Assembly: GCF_024586455.1 (NCBI RefSeq)
Contig: NC_065922.1
Coordinates: 29,446,089 to 29,510,088 of the forward strand
Length of the DNA: 64,000 nt
Direction of reading: 5' to 3'
Source of the DNA: Bactrocera neohumeralis
Taxonomy: Eukaryota > Arthropoda > Insecta > Diptera > Tephritidae
Made by a program: the position numbers and the translations under genes. Positions 1-12,059 of this stretch are shown one piece after another. The notes below the pieces were generated by a model. That model searched no databases. It was not told where the DNA came from and saw only the letters and a program-made list of their open reading frames with translations. Numbering within the stretch: the stretch's first letter is position 1; the number at the start of each line of letters is the position of its first letter.

Positions 1-42
1 TGTAAAGATAATACTATAAGATTTTTTCTTTTTTATTTCCAG

Positions 43-94
43 GTAATTGCATGACCAACCAGCACTTAAATATTTATTTCCGTTCTCTGTAAAA
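43..94 (+). other. Candidate short non-coding or terminal exon
   Basis: A T-rich tract ends in ttatttccag (AG at 41-42), a good splice acceptor. The sequence aaaagtaagt follows 52 bases later, a near-perfect donor (GT at 95-96). All three forward frames stop inside: TGA at 52-54, TAA at 44-46 and TAA at 90-92. It therefore cannot be an internal coding exon. It could be a 5' UTR exon, or a terminal exon ending NIYFRSL*. The GAG-rich stretch at about 360-560 that follows has the look of fly 5' UTR or intron DNA. Chance matches to both splice sites are common in AT-rich sequence. Confidence 0.2.
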
Positions 95-2510
95 GTAAGT
101 GCAAAATTAAGATGTTAGTTATTACTACAAAAGTAAAAAACAAAAAGAAAATACAAAAAGTGAAGAAAAAACAACAACAACAAGAGATAAATAAACACAT
201 TAGCTGTTCAATTGAATTTCCACTGCAAAATAAAAACATCCATGGGAACCCAAACCACTGAAGCAGTTACTGCGAGCATAAATTTTTAGCGAGTTTACCA
301 CACAAACAACAAAAAATACATACATAACTGTTTCTTGAGTTTCTTGTTATGTTCTAAAGCTTGACCTTTCGCAGTGAGCGAGTGTGAGGTGCCAATAGTG
401 TGATAATGCGGCAAAGAAGTGATTAGTTGGGTTGCGTAACTAAATCACGGGTGCGAAAAAAAGTGTGTGTAGGCGAAATGGCTGCCTGAGTTACAAATAA
501 ATAACAAAGCGAACGAGAAAGTGAGGGAAAACCTTGCAAGATTTAGGAAAAATGCGCTGTGTTGATTATCGTAGCCTACTTCGCGGCGCAAATCGTAAAT
601 ATTTCACATATAAGTACGTAACACGCACTAGCGTACGTATATGTGTGAATGTTGTGTGTGTGTGTGTGTATTTTTATGCGAGCGTTAAGCTGCAAATAAA
701 ATGCTCCAAAAAATTTACAACTTGCCATTTAATTTATTTATGATACCCTAATGGCGATATGTATTTACAAATACAACTTAAATATTAATATGTGAGTGCG
801 TGTGCGGCAGCCAGCATACGTGGAGTTGCGTGAAAGAGACTAACGGCCGCCATACGGGCCTTGAATTCTTCTCAAACTCATACGCGGTCACTGGCCACAT
901 ATATAGATATATACATATATGTATATGTGTGTGTATATATACACCTATATATGTAACAGTACCGTTACATAGCACCGCAAGCAAATTAACACAGCACTGC
1001 CGCCAGAGAACGCGGACAGGGTTGCAGATTGACTGCCAGCGTTTTCCTTTTGCGGCCAGCGCACAAGTGGCAAGTTATAAGTTGCAAGTGGCAAGCATAG
1101 TGTATACATATGTAGTGGCAAGTGCCGCCAACTGCTTGCCAGCTGTACTTTATGTATTTAACCACACATAAATTCATTCGCTGGCGTGTATATGCGCGTG
1201 TTGCGTGCTGTGGCAAGGCATTGCCGCATTAACTTGTGTCACACACAACGCTGCCTTGCTGCTTATTTGTGTTTGCGCTTTGCCTTATTTATTTCAACAT
1301 TTCGTTTTGTGTATGCTCGCCAGTTTTTCTGCTGCCCAAAACACCGTTAACTATGTATGCCTTTGTTTTTGCCTTCAATACATTACAAATACAATTTGTT
1401 TTTGTAATTTTTATATTACCGCCGCTTTGTTTTATTGGCTGATTTGCTATCGATGTTTATCGAATTTCATTTATGTTTGTTGTGCCTGGTTTTTTCGTGA
1501 CATCTTGCCTCACTCATGTTGGTTGTTTTGTTGTTGTTATAGTGTTGCGTTTTATGTCAACTGCCCTATTACTCCGGACTTAATTGCTGTTCAAATAAAC
1601 AAACATACCATATGTGATCATAAACAAACATATATGCATATATGCATATATGTATGTATGTATAATATGTATATATAGGTATATGTGTGCTTCAGTCGAA
1701 GTCAAATATTTATAGTAATTTATGTTTACTCGTATGTGCTTATTTATTTGGTTATATATAATTTATTAGTCGCATTTTTTATTAATAGTAAATATGAATT
1801 ATTTCCTCTGATATTGCACATGCTCCTAAAGTGTTCAAAATAAATTATTTAATTAAAAAAAATTTCTTATATGAGTTGCGTCCTTTTACGTTATAAAATG
1901 CCATTTATCACGTTAACCGTTTTGAGTAAATTCTATCAATGAATAAAGAGCCGACTGGAAGCTTGTACAACCGCACAGCTGTTCCTGGAATCTGGTTGGA
2001 TGACATCAAAAATCACACTGCTGTAGACGTAAATAAGTTGTGCAAAAACTTCAAGAAACTTATGAACTCGATATATGTAATATTTTTTTTTTTATCGGAA
2101 ACAGCTTACATTCTCCTTCCGAATAAACACGAAGTGGTATTTTTGTCTGAGCTTAAACTTATGTGTCTAGTATCCGTACAAACTCACGATCATCAGCTGT
2201 TTCATTTGCCCTTTTTTCCTTAACATTCTTTGATTTGGAGGTTTTTTTTTACCAATACTTGCTTTTTTGGGGGCCAGTTTTTATTTACTACAATGATTCT
2301 GTGAACAAACATGATTGGTGAAGAAAAATACAATTTTCCTTTGTAATATAATCAATTGAAAACGCATCAGTAAACGGATACATTTGAGGCGCTACAACTT
2401 ACCTGGAATTCCTAAAAACCCTTAATTATTTACTTTAATACATCAGTATACTTCAGTGTGTTTCATATTGACATATACTATATATGTTATACAACAATAG
2501 AATATCATCA
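95..2510. other. Gene-poor intronic/intergenic DNA with TG and TA microsatellites
   Basis: No coding region can be supported here. There is a TG run at 651-669, alternating atatat/gtgtat sequence at about 897-955, and an atatgcatatatgcatatatg stretch at 1630-1680. The open frames (for example 800-1171 and 1205-1678, plus strand) lack splice context and have low-complexity composition rich in Cys, Tyr and Val from TG/TA repeats. The region looks unique rather than transposon-derived. Confidence 0.5.
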
Positions 2511-2519
2511 TAGTAAATA

Positions 2520-2695
2520 AAATCTGTATTTGACAGTTCAAAAAAAAAGTGCTCCTATCGTCATCAAACTCTACAGGATTACTCGTCAGGTCAATCTAAA
2601 GATTTCCTTAAAGTTTCATTGAAATTGGTCCAGCCGTTTCAGAGCCTACCCGGAACATACAAAATGAAAGTATGTATTTTTATATATATAGATTG
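2520..2695 (+). repeat. Tail of an interspersed retroposon-like repeat
   Basis: The string tttcattgaaattggtccag, followed by ccgtttcagagcctacccgg, then acatacaaaatgaaagtatg and a tatatatag end, has the form of a widely interspersed insect repeat terminus. No coding part is attached. The family is not determined. Confidence 0.4.
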
Positions 2696-2754
2696 CAACA
2701 TGTTGTTAACTTGCGTAAAAATTTAGATATCTTAATGAAATTTGGTATTCGGGT

Positions 2755-3180
2755 TCCTAGAAAAAATCAGTACGTTGATATGTATAATCGGTCCTACTCC
2801 TATAAAAAGGAAAGCTTATAAAGTGTCATAAATAAGCACAAAAATAAGGTATATAACTGTAATTTGGCACAGAGAATTGCAGTAGCACGGGACACCTGTG
2901 GCCTGAAAAGTTTGTGTTAATGGCCCTACGCTTTTATAATGTAATAACTAACCCTAAATTAGAGGCCAGGCGTGGCACCGCACACTGTTACGTAAAATCA
3001 CATATCTCGGGACTCGAATGATCTATTTCAACCAAATTCGACATGTAACATTTTTCTCAAATTTTTATATTACAGTGTGAAAATGGGTAATGGATCGGAC
3101 CGCAAGCATGCTCACATCGCATATAACACAATTTTAAATTCCGTCTGACTTTTCCTTTCCTGTGTACAAATTAAGAAGCA
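2755..3180 (-). repeat. Modular repeat M, copy 1 (reverse orientation)
   Basis: The reverse complement matches the copy at 36.0-36.95 kb. Shared blocks are 'ctgtgccaaattacagtt' against 'ctgtgctaaattacagtt' near 36910, a ttttcacactg block, and a 'gagatatgtg' block near 36850. It carries no ORF. Orientation is assigned relative to the 36-kb copy, and boundaries are approximate. Confidence 0.5.
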
Positions 3181-4340
3181 ATTATTTAATAATAATAATG
3201 AATAATGATAATGCTTTGAGCGCGTGCCATCTTATGACCATAAATTATCCAAATCTAGCAAAAACTAATCAAGGCCCTAGGTACTGATTATATTGACACC
3301 ATTAGTTGACTTTTTAGCACAAATATCGGTCAATGTGTGGGTATATAATTGAAGTTCTGTGATAATCTTTTCCTGACAATGGTAAGATTGTGTGTGGAAA
3401 ATGTGTTGAATCAATTGAATGTTGTGGGTCAATACTACACTTAACCACCATATACCTAACGCAACGATTTTCGAATTTCCAGGTTTCAAATAAATCGGCC
3501 ACCATGTGAGTTATCTCTGTGAGAGAGAGCGTGTTTTACTGATAACAGTGTGTCTTTGTGCCTAAAATGGGTAAATTGAGCAAAAACATATAACAAATCT
3601 ATAACACCCGGGTGACTTTATTCCATATGATTGCTTTTTGTAGGCAGTCGTTCAATGTGTTAAATTCGAGTTTGTGATAGAGCTGAGGATTCACAGAAAC
3701 AGTGTGAAGCTTTTTGCCTTATAGTCGTTTTTAGCGCGTGTTCTTCTAATGGTCAGTGTCTTGTTATGGTAGCTCTTTGTCTGCTTTACGTAGCCGAACA
3801 TTGTCCTGTGACCTGGAACGCATATTTATGGGGAAGCGTCATTGAACAGGTGGTGTGGTAAGCAATGATGTCTCGCTATATATGGTTGATATCTGTATCC
3901 TCCCATTTTTATCTACTACTTCCGCTTGGAAGATGCTGCCTGAGTTCGATAGAAGATAGAGTAAGATGTGTAGATCAAGGGGGGGATACCTCTGCTATTA
4001 CTTTGCAGTTAATTTTAGGATATCGCTATATCCATATCCCGTTCGATTCCAACAACCTAATTCTTATAGCGTTATTCCCTAATTCTTATATCAAAGCATG
4101 CTGCTACTTTCCGCAAGAAAACTTCTATGAGCAGCTGATACAGAACTATTTTAAGACCAACAGCCAGACTTGATTGTATGTCAAAATTGCTCTAATGACG
4201 GTCGTATACATCAACATATCTATATTCGGTTTAAGGCTTCAGTTTGTGCTGAATATTCTCTGGCAAGTGTAATAACGGGTAATCCATTCCGGCTTTCCCT
4301 ACTTTTTTTAAGGGAAAAACAAAGAAACTTTACATCTAAT
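3181..4340. other. No supported gene; probable old repeat sequence
   Basis: The open frames at 3865-4173 and 4170-4448 (+) show no family resemblance. The latter runs into the 3' end of the rosa-like transposon on the other strand. The sequence around 3290-3530 (gagagagagcgtg and flanks) looks repetitive, but I cannot name a family. Confidence 0.35.
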
Positions 4341-4344
4341 GGGG

Positions 4345-5175
4345 AATGTTTATTATCATTCGAAAGAACATTCTTTGGCATTAATTTTTTGACGATTATC
4401 TACTTCAAATATTGGCAGCGGCTACGACTCAGATCATCCATCCGTTGAGTTCAATTTTCGATGACTCGTTCGAACATTAAACTGGTAATTGATGAATGGC
4501 AAGCGTGATGTTTTTCTCCCAGGTCTGAATCAAAGCGGAATCTTAGTGGCCAATAGACCGGCCAAAACGTGCAATTATCTGTTAAGTGTTAAGTGTTATC
4601 TCAATAAATCCATTGATTGATGCGAAGAGTGTGAAGTGGTGCTGTCTTGTTGAAACCAAATGTCGACGAGATCGCGAGCTCCAATTTAAGCATCAAATAG
4701 TCTGTTATAATGGCGCAATAATGGTCACCATTCACGGTTACGTTCTCACCGGCATCATTTTTGAAGAAATACGAAACGATGATCGGCCTGTAAGCCATAC
4801 CAAACCGGTGTTTTTTCTGCATAAAATGAATCTCTTCAGGTTGTCGACAATTTTCTTTGTTAACATACTCATTGAGCCAGAAATGGAGCTCATCGTTGAA
4901 CAAAATTTCTTCAGTCCGGGTTGCTGGGAACGGCAACAATTTGACTCTCGACGGTCTTCATGTACACTCTCAGCTACGGCTGCTGTATTTTCTTCACTGC
5001 GTGCTGGACGTGGTCTATTTGGTCGACTATTATCCAATAATGAAAACTCGGTCTCAAGATAGGTAATAGTGTTGCGAATAGTACCATCAGTAGCTCGATT
5101 ATGTTGACGCACATTCTTTATAGAACGTGAATTTTCGTAATAAAGTTGAAGAATTTGTAAAAATTGTTCAAGCAA
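4345..5175 (-). pseudogene. Decayed rosa-like (DD41D) Tc1/mariner-superfamily transposase, copy 1
   Basis: This is a cut-and-paste transposase remnant read right to left across two or more frames. The N-terminal DNA-binding part is seen at 5175-4900 (LQLYYENSRSIKNV, then TIRNTITYLETEFSLLDN and AAVAESVHEDRRES). The catalytic core at 4939-4601 has FNDELHFWLNEYVNK around the first acidic position, where DEAHFW is usual, then FFKNDAGENVTVNGDHYCA and MLKLE. The tail near 4460-4345 aligns at DNA level with the copy at 54.8 kb, including the stretch encoding KINAKECPFE-like residues. Full length for the family is about 340 residues. Frameshifts and a damaged middle mean it is inactive. The open frame on the opposite strand (4586-5062) is its shadow. 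Confidence 0.8.
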
Positions 5176-6510
5176 AAGGTACCTCTATTTGGATCACCCG
5201 TTTGATCATATATGCTTTGGTTATTCGCTTTTCATAATCATTTAATTTTTGAATTCAGCCCGGTACCGATTTCGACCTTTAATTATTTAGTTGTGTTACA
5301 CAGAAAAAATCTTCCACTGAGTGGAAGAAGATGAAATTGAGGTATTTCGGTTCAGCTTGTAAATTGCCACAGTTTCATATGATTAGGGCTTACAACCAGT
5401 TTGCTGTTTGCGGCCCATAAGTGCAATCTTTTTTCGGCTCTTTTTATGTGGAGGGAAACAGCTCGGATTCTATCAACATCATGTCGTCTGGCATATAAGC
5501 CACACAAACCAGTAACTTTTCTTGAATAAGAAGAATAAGAAAAACTGGAGTTAAATAAATAATTTTCACTTCTGGGGTCGCGTCCATTTTATGCTGAATC
5601 AAAATTCTTAAAACAAAATCGCAGACCACTTGGTGCTAATTTAAGAGCATGTATATCACTTAGCTCACACGTGTGTAAGTTACAGTTACACATACGATTA
5701 TTTATCCTTATTTTCCCAACCACAACCATGTAACGAAGTAGTACGCAATCAACCAAGTGCAAAGCAGCAGCCACAACGTACATCGCTCGCACGCTCACAG
5801 CCGCAGCACTATTCGTACGCATCGCTATGTGCGCTCATGTGCCGACGACACTCCACCTGCTAACTCCACTTGCGATAATTAACTTATTCCCCCGTTAGCA
5901 ACGCATGAACATTTCACATAATCATCATTAGTGATTACGCTGACACGTGCAACACGCGCAAATCGCTTAAGCATGCAACCAGCAGGGAAGCAAATCGAAA
6001 AAAAGAAATAGAAAACCCGAACCAAACGCCACAGCGCAAAAGTTTCACATCAACACCCTCCACCAACAACATTGTCATGGCGCTGCAAATGCTGCTTGCG
6101 TAACCGAAATGCCAACGACCAGCGTAACGGTATTTTACACAGCGTTGTCACCGAAAAGATAGAGAGATAAGTGACTGGCAATGTTGCGCTGCGAATGCGG
6201 GCGCTCGAAGTTGTTAGGCGCTTTAGGGGGCACACACATATAACCTTCCTTGTGGGTGGCAGGCTGCTGTGTGTCTCCTTGTTAGTATGCGAAAGCTGCA
6301 TCGCCGCGCGGTTGGTTTGTGCATATTTTACATATCTTTTTTCTTGCGATCTCGGCATTTTCGTGAAATTTGAATTGCTGCGCATTTTTTCTAGAAAGAA
6401 TGAAAAAGAGTAACATTCTAGCGGCAGCAAAATCGAAAATGTAACAAAGCAAATTTTTCATTTCGATATGCCACATGTACACGCCAAGAGTGGCATCTCT
6501 ATATTTTTCT
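5176..6510. other. No supported gene; apparently unique sequence
   Basis: Nothing with family resemblance was found. An 8-bp perfect inverted repeat with a 1-nt loop (cttccactgagtggaag) lies at 5311-5327. The interval 5680-6060 is rich in CA/GC-containing words typical of fly non-coding unique DNA. The minus-strand open frame at 6050-6430 (126 codons) has no recognisable domain. Confidence 0.4.
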
Positions 6511-6515
6511 TTTTT

Positions 6516-7165
6516 ATACCGCGAACAGGGTCTGCCGTGATATTTTTAACACCCAGAAGGAAACGTCAGAAACCCTTTAAGATATATATAGATCAAAATG
6601 GTCAGCATGAGGCGCTGAGACCCTGAGTTGATGTCCTTCGGTTCGCCCTTATGTCTGTATATATGTGAACTAGATATCAACTGAAAATTTGCACCCGTCG
6701 TTTACATGCCAAAAAGCCTCTCATTTGTTGGAACCACCGATATCGGACCACTGTAGCATGTAGCTGAAATAAAAACTGAAGGATCGGAAGCAAGTGCATG
6801 TATGGAAAACTTTTTCAATTGAGGAGATATTTTCACGAAACTTGGCACGGATTAATTTTTAAAGCAATGGTGGAATCTCCGAAGAAGTTGTTAAGATCGG
6901 ATCACTATAGCGTATAGCTGCCATACAAACTGAACGATCGGGAGCGAGTGCCTGTATGGAAAACTCTTTCGTTTGACGAGATATCTTCACGAAATTTGGC
7001 ACAGATTATTATTTAAAACAGCAATGCAATCCGCGAACAAATTGTTGAGATCGAGTCACTATAGCATATAACTACCATAAGAGCACAAACTGACCAATCA
7101 AAGTTTTTGTAATAAATCTTTTGTTCTTGTGAAGGGTATTATATTTTCAAAGCCACTAAAGTTAA
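6516..7165 (-). repeat. Interspersed repeat T, copy 1 (reverse orientation), three internal units
   Basis: It starts with an aacagggt end and an 'aacacccagaagga' block, and finishes with 'gaagggtattata' next to a decayed hairpin end (ctaaagttaac). Inside, a unit of about 150-165 bp repeats three times, each marked by 'atcgga(c/t)cactatagc(g/a)tatagctgcc'-type sequence (near 6735, 6898 and 7050) and 'tcttcacgaaatttggcac'. There is no ORF, so it is presumably non-autonomous. Confidence 0.8.
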
Positions 7166-7189
7166 CATTTTTCTTTTTTTGTGCCTGTA

Positions 7190-8380
7190 TGTGCGCGTGT
7201 TGCCATATGAACTTCGGCGTTTATCGGCACCATGGCCGCTGCTGCATGTCACGCGCATAAGTCATGCCGACTGGCGGTTGGGCCGCGCACAAGCGCCTGC
7301 TGGATGCTCACAGCGCGCACACACACAAGCGCATTTTTGAGTATTCGCATATGTGTGTATCTGTGTGCGCAGTGGAGCGCCTTTGACTTTGTGCAGCCAT
7401 GCGTGCATGCTTTTAACCGCACTTTTTCCCACCGCCACCCAGCGACCAGCTTCCGGGTGAATTGGGCTAGCCCAACGCTGTGTGGCAATAGCAACGCGGC
7501 GACCTCGTCGGTGACTAGAAACATTTGGTGTTTAGTTCGGGGAAAAAAAAAAAACCAAACCCAAAACACAGAAAACGATGACAAAAATTTGTAAAAGCCA
7601 ATTTCGGCGCATAACCAAAGGCATATGCAAGGCTCATGTTGCTTGTTTTAACGCCGCTCGCATTCAAATATGCCTCACACACACACATACACAAATATAT
7701 ATATCTAGGTGTGTGTGTGTGTGTGTGTGCGGTTGTAAACGCTCACGTCTGTATCTGTGGCGTGTGGTTTGCGCGTAGGCGTCGGAAACTATTCGGTGCC
7801 ACCTTTTTGCTGTTCAGCGAAAATTTTTACCGACCTTTTCCGCCATCGCTTGCCCTCAGTGCTGCCGCGGGCAGGCGTTCACACGTCCCTGCATACACAC
7901 GCACGCGCGTACTTGCGATCGTTTATGTGTATTTCATTTTTCAAATATATGACTGCACTAGCCTACACGTAGGCGTTTTGGCGGTCCACAACTCGTGCGC
8001 GGCTAACGAAGGTCGCTTTAATTTTTTTTGCTGCAGATTTTATTTTTGAAAAATCGACTTTTTATTTGCTTTGCTGGCGCACCAGTTTTGCTGCTCACGT
8101 TCGTATGGTTTTGGTTTTTAATGTTGTGCTGGCAGTTTAGTTTTGAATATTTCATTTCGGTATTGGTATGTTTTTACTCTGCAGGATTGTCAATTTATAT
8201 ACGATGATTGTGTATGTCGTTGTGCGTTGCTTAGCAAATAATGAATAACTGAATGAGTTCATGAAAATTAAAATGCCAACAGTTGCATTAACTTTTCATA
8301 GTGGGCGTTGAATTGTCAATATATTTTAATTGTTATCTAACTCTAACCACATTGTAACAATACAAGTACCTGGAAGATAT
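7190..8380. other. GC-richer unique island with TG microsatellite
   Basis: It contains a TG run at 7709-7729 flanked by CA-rich sequence. The open frame at 7232-7594 (+) starts at an ATG in a good context (caccatgg) and encodes 120 codons, but its composition (His/Thr runs from CA repeats) and lack of any recognised domain argue against a real protein. It may be unique intronic or regulatory DNA. Confidence 0.4.
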
Positions 8381-8402
8381 AAATAAAATGCAAAATATTT
8401 AT

Positions 8403-9351
8403 TTATTCTTCAATATTTTTTTTCTCGCCTTCTAAGTAATCCCCTCCAGATGTAAAACACTTATGGACATGATTTTTCCGGTGCTCAAAGCACTTTTCAT
8501 AAGCACTTTTTGGGATGGCCTTCAGCTTATTCAACGAATTTTGTTTTATCTCTTCGATCGACTGAAAATGGGTTCCACGGAGCGGCAATTTCAGTTTGGG
8601 AAACAATAACAAATTACACGGAGCCAAACCGGGTGAATACGTTGGTTGATAGATGATTGATAACAGTATTCATGGCATTTTTGGCTTTAAATTCGGTCAC
8701 AATCGTGGCTCGATGCGATGGTGCATTATCATAGTGTAGTTCGACGGAAGTTCTCCGCCTCAATACGGTCAAATGGGACTCCTCATTGACAGTCTGTCTC
8801 TCCAGAATAAATTCATGATGCAACAAACCAAGAGTATCGAAACAAATTAGCATCATTTTGATTTTTGAGCGCCTTTTGATGATTATTGATTTGTTTGCAT
8901 GTAAAACTTATAAACCTTTGTCTTATCGGCAGTTGCTCTCCATAAATGTGGGATCGGAATTCGCACCATAAAGCATGTCTAAAGAGACCTGTTAATGGTA
9001 GTCTTTACGAAAAAAATTCGGCTTTATACGGACGAGTCGAGCAAAAAACACGCTTCATACCCAAAATATCCACCAAAATCATTCGAACGGTTTCACGAGA
9101 GATGTCGAGCTCTCTTGCCTCTCTAACACTGGCCTGACGATTTGCGATTACCACATCCTTCACCTTTTTAATATTATCACTAGCTGAAGAGGGCGAGCCA
9201 CGTCCAGAACGGGGCATGTCTTCAACGATCTCTCGACCATCTTTGAAGGCTTTGTATCACTTGTGTGTTTGTGTGCGCACCGATTCTGCACACGAAAATT
9301 TGTTTGAAATACAAAATTTGAGATAAAACTTTGTTCGATATTTTTATTCAT
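8403..9351 (-). pseudogene. Decayed mariner (DD34D) transposase
   Basis: The reading runs right to left. The N-terminal HTH/linker at 9217-9005 contains DNIKKVKDVVIANRQASVR, ISRETVRMILVDILGMKRV. After a scrambled stretch (about 8985-8860) that should hold the first Asp, the core resumes at 8856 with MLICFDTLGLLHHEFI, QTVNEE, then LHYDNAPSHRATIVTEFKAK (second Asp). The C-terminus at 8627-8403 has MAPCNLLLFPKLKLPLRGTH (third Asp changed to Asn), FQSIEEIKQNSL and the SGGDYLEG end. Family members are about 345 residues. Several frameshifts and the lost TGDETW segment make it inactive. Terminal inverted repeats were not clearly resolved. Confidence 0.88.
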
Positions 9352-10840
9352 TGTAAAAATCGTAACCCACTACTGAGGTGCACCTTAAGCAGCTGCTGTA
9401 AACAAACTGGTTAACAGATCGCTCATATATGGCAAAGTAATTAAAGACAGACCTACCAACTTAGTAAGATACATTTTTTTTTAATAAATAGTACTTAAAA
9501 GTATCAAATTGGTGGTGCTTTGATCCCTTTTTTTGAAATTATAAAGTTTCTTTCTGACCTTGGTTTTTTAGATTTCAAAAAATGATCTCAAAGGGTTAAT
9601 ATTTGTTACTTTATAATTGTTTATCCTTTTTACCGAAATGCTATTTCATAGTTTAATGAACTAAATTTTCATATACTACTTATAATTTTTTAAATTAATA
9701 AAGATTGGTATAGATTTATATATATGTAATCGGATAACTTCTGGCGTTAATTTGGATTCCGACTTCCCTTGATACCGTCTCCAGAAGAACCAACGAAGAA
9801 GGTATCTGTTGGTAGACTTTTCTGTTTAAATTATGTCAATCAAAAATCAACCAAATTCACTGTTACAGTAGATGAATACAGGTATTTATCGACGGAGTAG
9901 TAAGAATTTTCTTCTTAGTTCGAAAATACGCATCGAAAATCGTATTCTTTCATTAATGATCTGGCAAAAATATCTGAAAAATTCGATGAAAGTGTCAAGC
10001 TGATTGGCAGAGACGTATTGGAGAATTTGCTTCATTGATTCTTAAAACAGCCTTTCGAAGTAAACGCGTTTAAAGATTTGGGAGCCGATTACCCTAGGTA
10101 GTGTTTTGGACTCATTTCTCCAAAACTATTTGCCAGATCAACTTAGAGCTTTCAAAAAATATAGTATTATATGTATGTATGTGCACATTCAAAATATTTG
10201 CAAAAATTTGTTTTTTAATAAATAGGAAGTGTATATAGCCCCTTAATTTAAAACTGAGATATTTTGACCAAATATGATACAAGTGAATCTGGGTGCTATG
10301 GACTGGTGCAGTATATAGGCTTTTCAGACCATTGTCATGCAGAAATTGCACTTTCAAAAAATTTAAATGTCCTTAAAAGCTTGTGTGATCCAATTATACC
10401 ACTTTAAAATATTTCATTGGCGATATAAGGAAAATCCGATAATAACTAAAATTAACTCCAATATAATAGTCATGTTCCATACCTCTACAAGTTTGTGAAC
10501 TTTGTAAAGAATAACAGTATAAACATACACTTAACTGCCATAATGATCCAAAAAATTTCCATGTGGATCAGCTAAAAGATGTAATTTAAAATCTAACAAA
10601 TTACTTCACAGATTTTGATTAAATCTACTCAAAGTTCAAGTGTAACTAAGTACCTTGTGCTACTTTTAAGTTACAATAAGCTGCTCAGTCAGCGACGAAA
10701 AGGAAACCTAATGAAGGCTTCACATTGATTTACACTGATAAACATTTTCAGGATACAAGGTTTTCCATACTTTTGGTATACCTTTAACAGTGTATTACTG
10801 GTTTATAAGAGAAATATCTCAATGTCGTAGCTTGGTACCG
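9352..10840. other. No supported gene; AT-rich
   Basis: The longest open frame (10112-10357, minus) has no family resemblance. I see no tandem repeats or transposase motifs. Confidence 0.4.
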
Positions 10841-10846
10841 AATATA

Positions 10847-11751
10847 CAAGGTCTGTCGCAAAAGAAACAGGACTGTTAAAAAATCAACAAAAAATTAATA
10901 TTTTTCAAAAGTTATATTTTTTTATTCAAAGTAGTTTCCTTGTGCTTCGATACAGCGTTTAGCCCCGTCAATTAGCATTTCCAATGAGTGTTTAAGGTAA
11001 TTTTTCGGAATGCTCTTGAGAATAACGGTTGTCCTGAAACCAGTGTCCTTTCATGAGCAAATGAAGTTTTCCAAATGGGTAAAAATCACTGAGTGCCAGA
11101 TCAGGTGAGTAGGGTGAGTGATTAATGGTTAATATGGAGTTTTTTGTCAAAAAATCAGTGACAAGCGACGACCAATGACACGGCGCATTATCGTGCAACA
11201 GGCGCCAGGACCCTGCCTCACGGTATTGTGGTCGAGGACGACGAATGCGTGACAAAAGACGCTTCATAACACCAAGGTAAAACACAGCATTAATCGTTTG
11301 GCCAGGTGGGACGAACTCTCGGTGTACAATACCCTCGGAATCGTAAAAACAAATCCGCATTGTCTTTATTTTTGACTTCTGAAGACGACCGACTTCTGAT
11401 CGTCACAGAGGTCCTCACGACTTTCTTGGAATCGCTTAAACCACTCATGCATATTACTACGGGATAGGCACTGATCACCATAAACTTTTTTCATCATTTA
11501 AAATGTTTCAGTAAACGTTTTCCCAAGTTTAAAACAAAATTTAAAATTTGTTCTTTGTTCAAAATGCATTTTACGACCGATGACCAAAAGCTGCTTTCAC
11601 TTTTTGATCGATAACATCGATTGTAGTTATCCAATTATCTTTAAATTTGTACGAAATGTCAACAAGTGTTTATTTCATATACCCACCAATTGGTGGCGCC
11701 ACCAGAAACAGTTATATTTAAAAAGTTCTGTTTCTTTTGCGACAGACCTTG
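10847..11751 (-). mobile_element. TIR-bounded mariner, internally deleted (905 bp)
   Basis: Both ends are intact: caaggtctgtcgcaaaagaa at the left and its inverse ttcttttgcgacagaccttg at the right (about 25 matching bases), flanked by TA target duplications at 10845-10846 and 11752-11753. The coding strand is minus. The N-terminus starts at ATG 11569-11567 (EQRTNFKFCFKLGK, a stop, then KKVYGDQCLSRSN and EWFKRFQESREDL). At about 11395 it jumps directly to KSKIKTMRICFYDSEG. The linker and the first catalytic Asp segment are therefore missing. The rest continues with FVPPGQTINAVFYLGVMKRL, LHDNAPCHWSSLVTDFL and SPYSPDLALSDF. I count 34 residues between the second and third Asp (DD34D). Full-length mariners are about 1.3 kb, so this is a MITE-like derivative. 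Confidence 0.93.
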
Positions 11752-12055
11752 TAAATAGAATCACTCCATGCTTTCACGTGGGAACTATATATCTACCACA
11801 ATTTTTTTGCATCATCTGACTGACCTTAAAAAATTTGTACCGGCGATTATCGAAAGCAAATTAAGCCAACATATCTTGTAAACTCTGATAAGGTATACTG
11901 GGCTTTTACGAAGTTTGTAACGTCCACCAGAAAACATCTGACTCCATATGAACTTCAGATACTTAATCTTGTCATAAGTTCTGTTACAGTTCAGTCTGTT
12001 ATAAAAATGAAACTATATATTTTGTTTTGAAATATTTTTTTAGTGAACCATGCTT
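11752..12055. other. Spacer between transposon remnants
   Basis: AT-rich sequence with no gene or motif recognised. Confidence 0.35.
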
Positions 12056-12059
12056 ATTT

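Noticed and set aside
1205..1678. 157-codon plus-strand open frame
   Set aside because: Composition is Cys/Phe/Tyr/Leu rich and driven by TG/TT content; it runs into a TA microsatellite, has no domain and no splice context, and overlapping frames are also open.
4586..5062. 158-codon plus-strand frame
   Set aside because: Antisense shadow of the rosa-like transposase, whose motifs read clearly on the minus strand.
7232..7594. 120-codon frame starting at caccatgg
   Set aside because: The start context is good but residues reflect CA-repeat content, there is a poly-A-derived Lys end, the opposite strand is also open for 111 codons, and no family is recognised.
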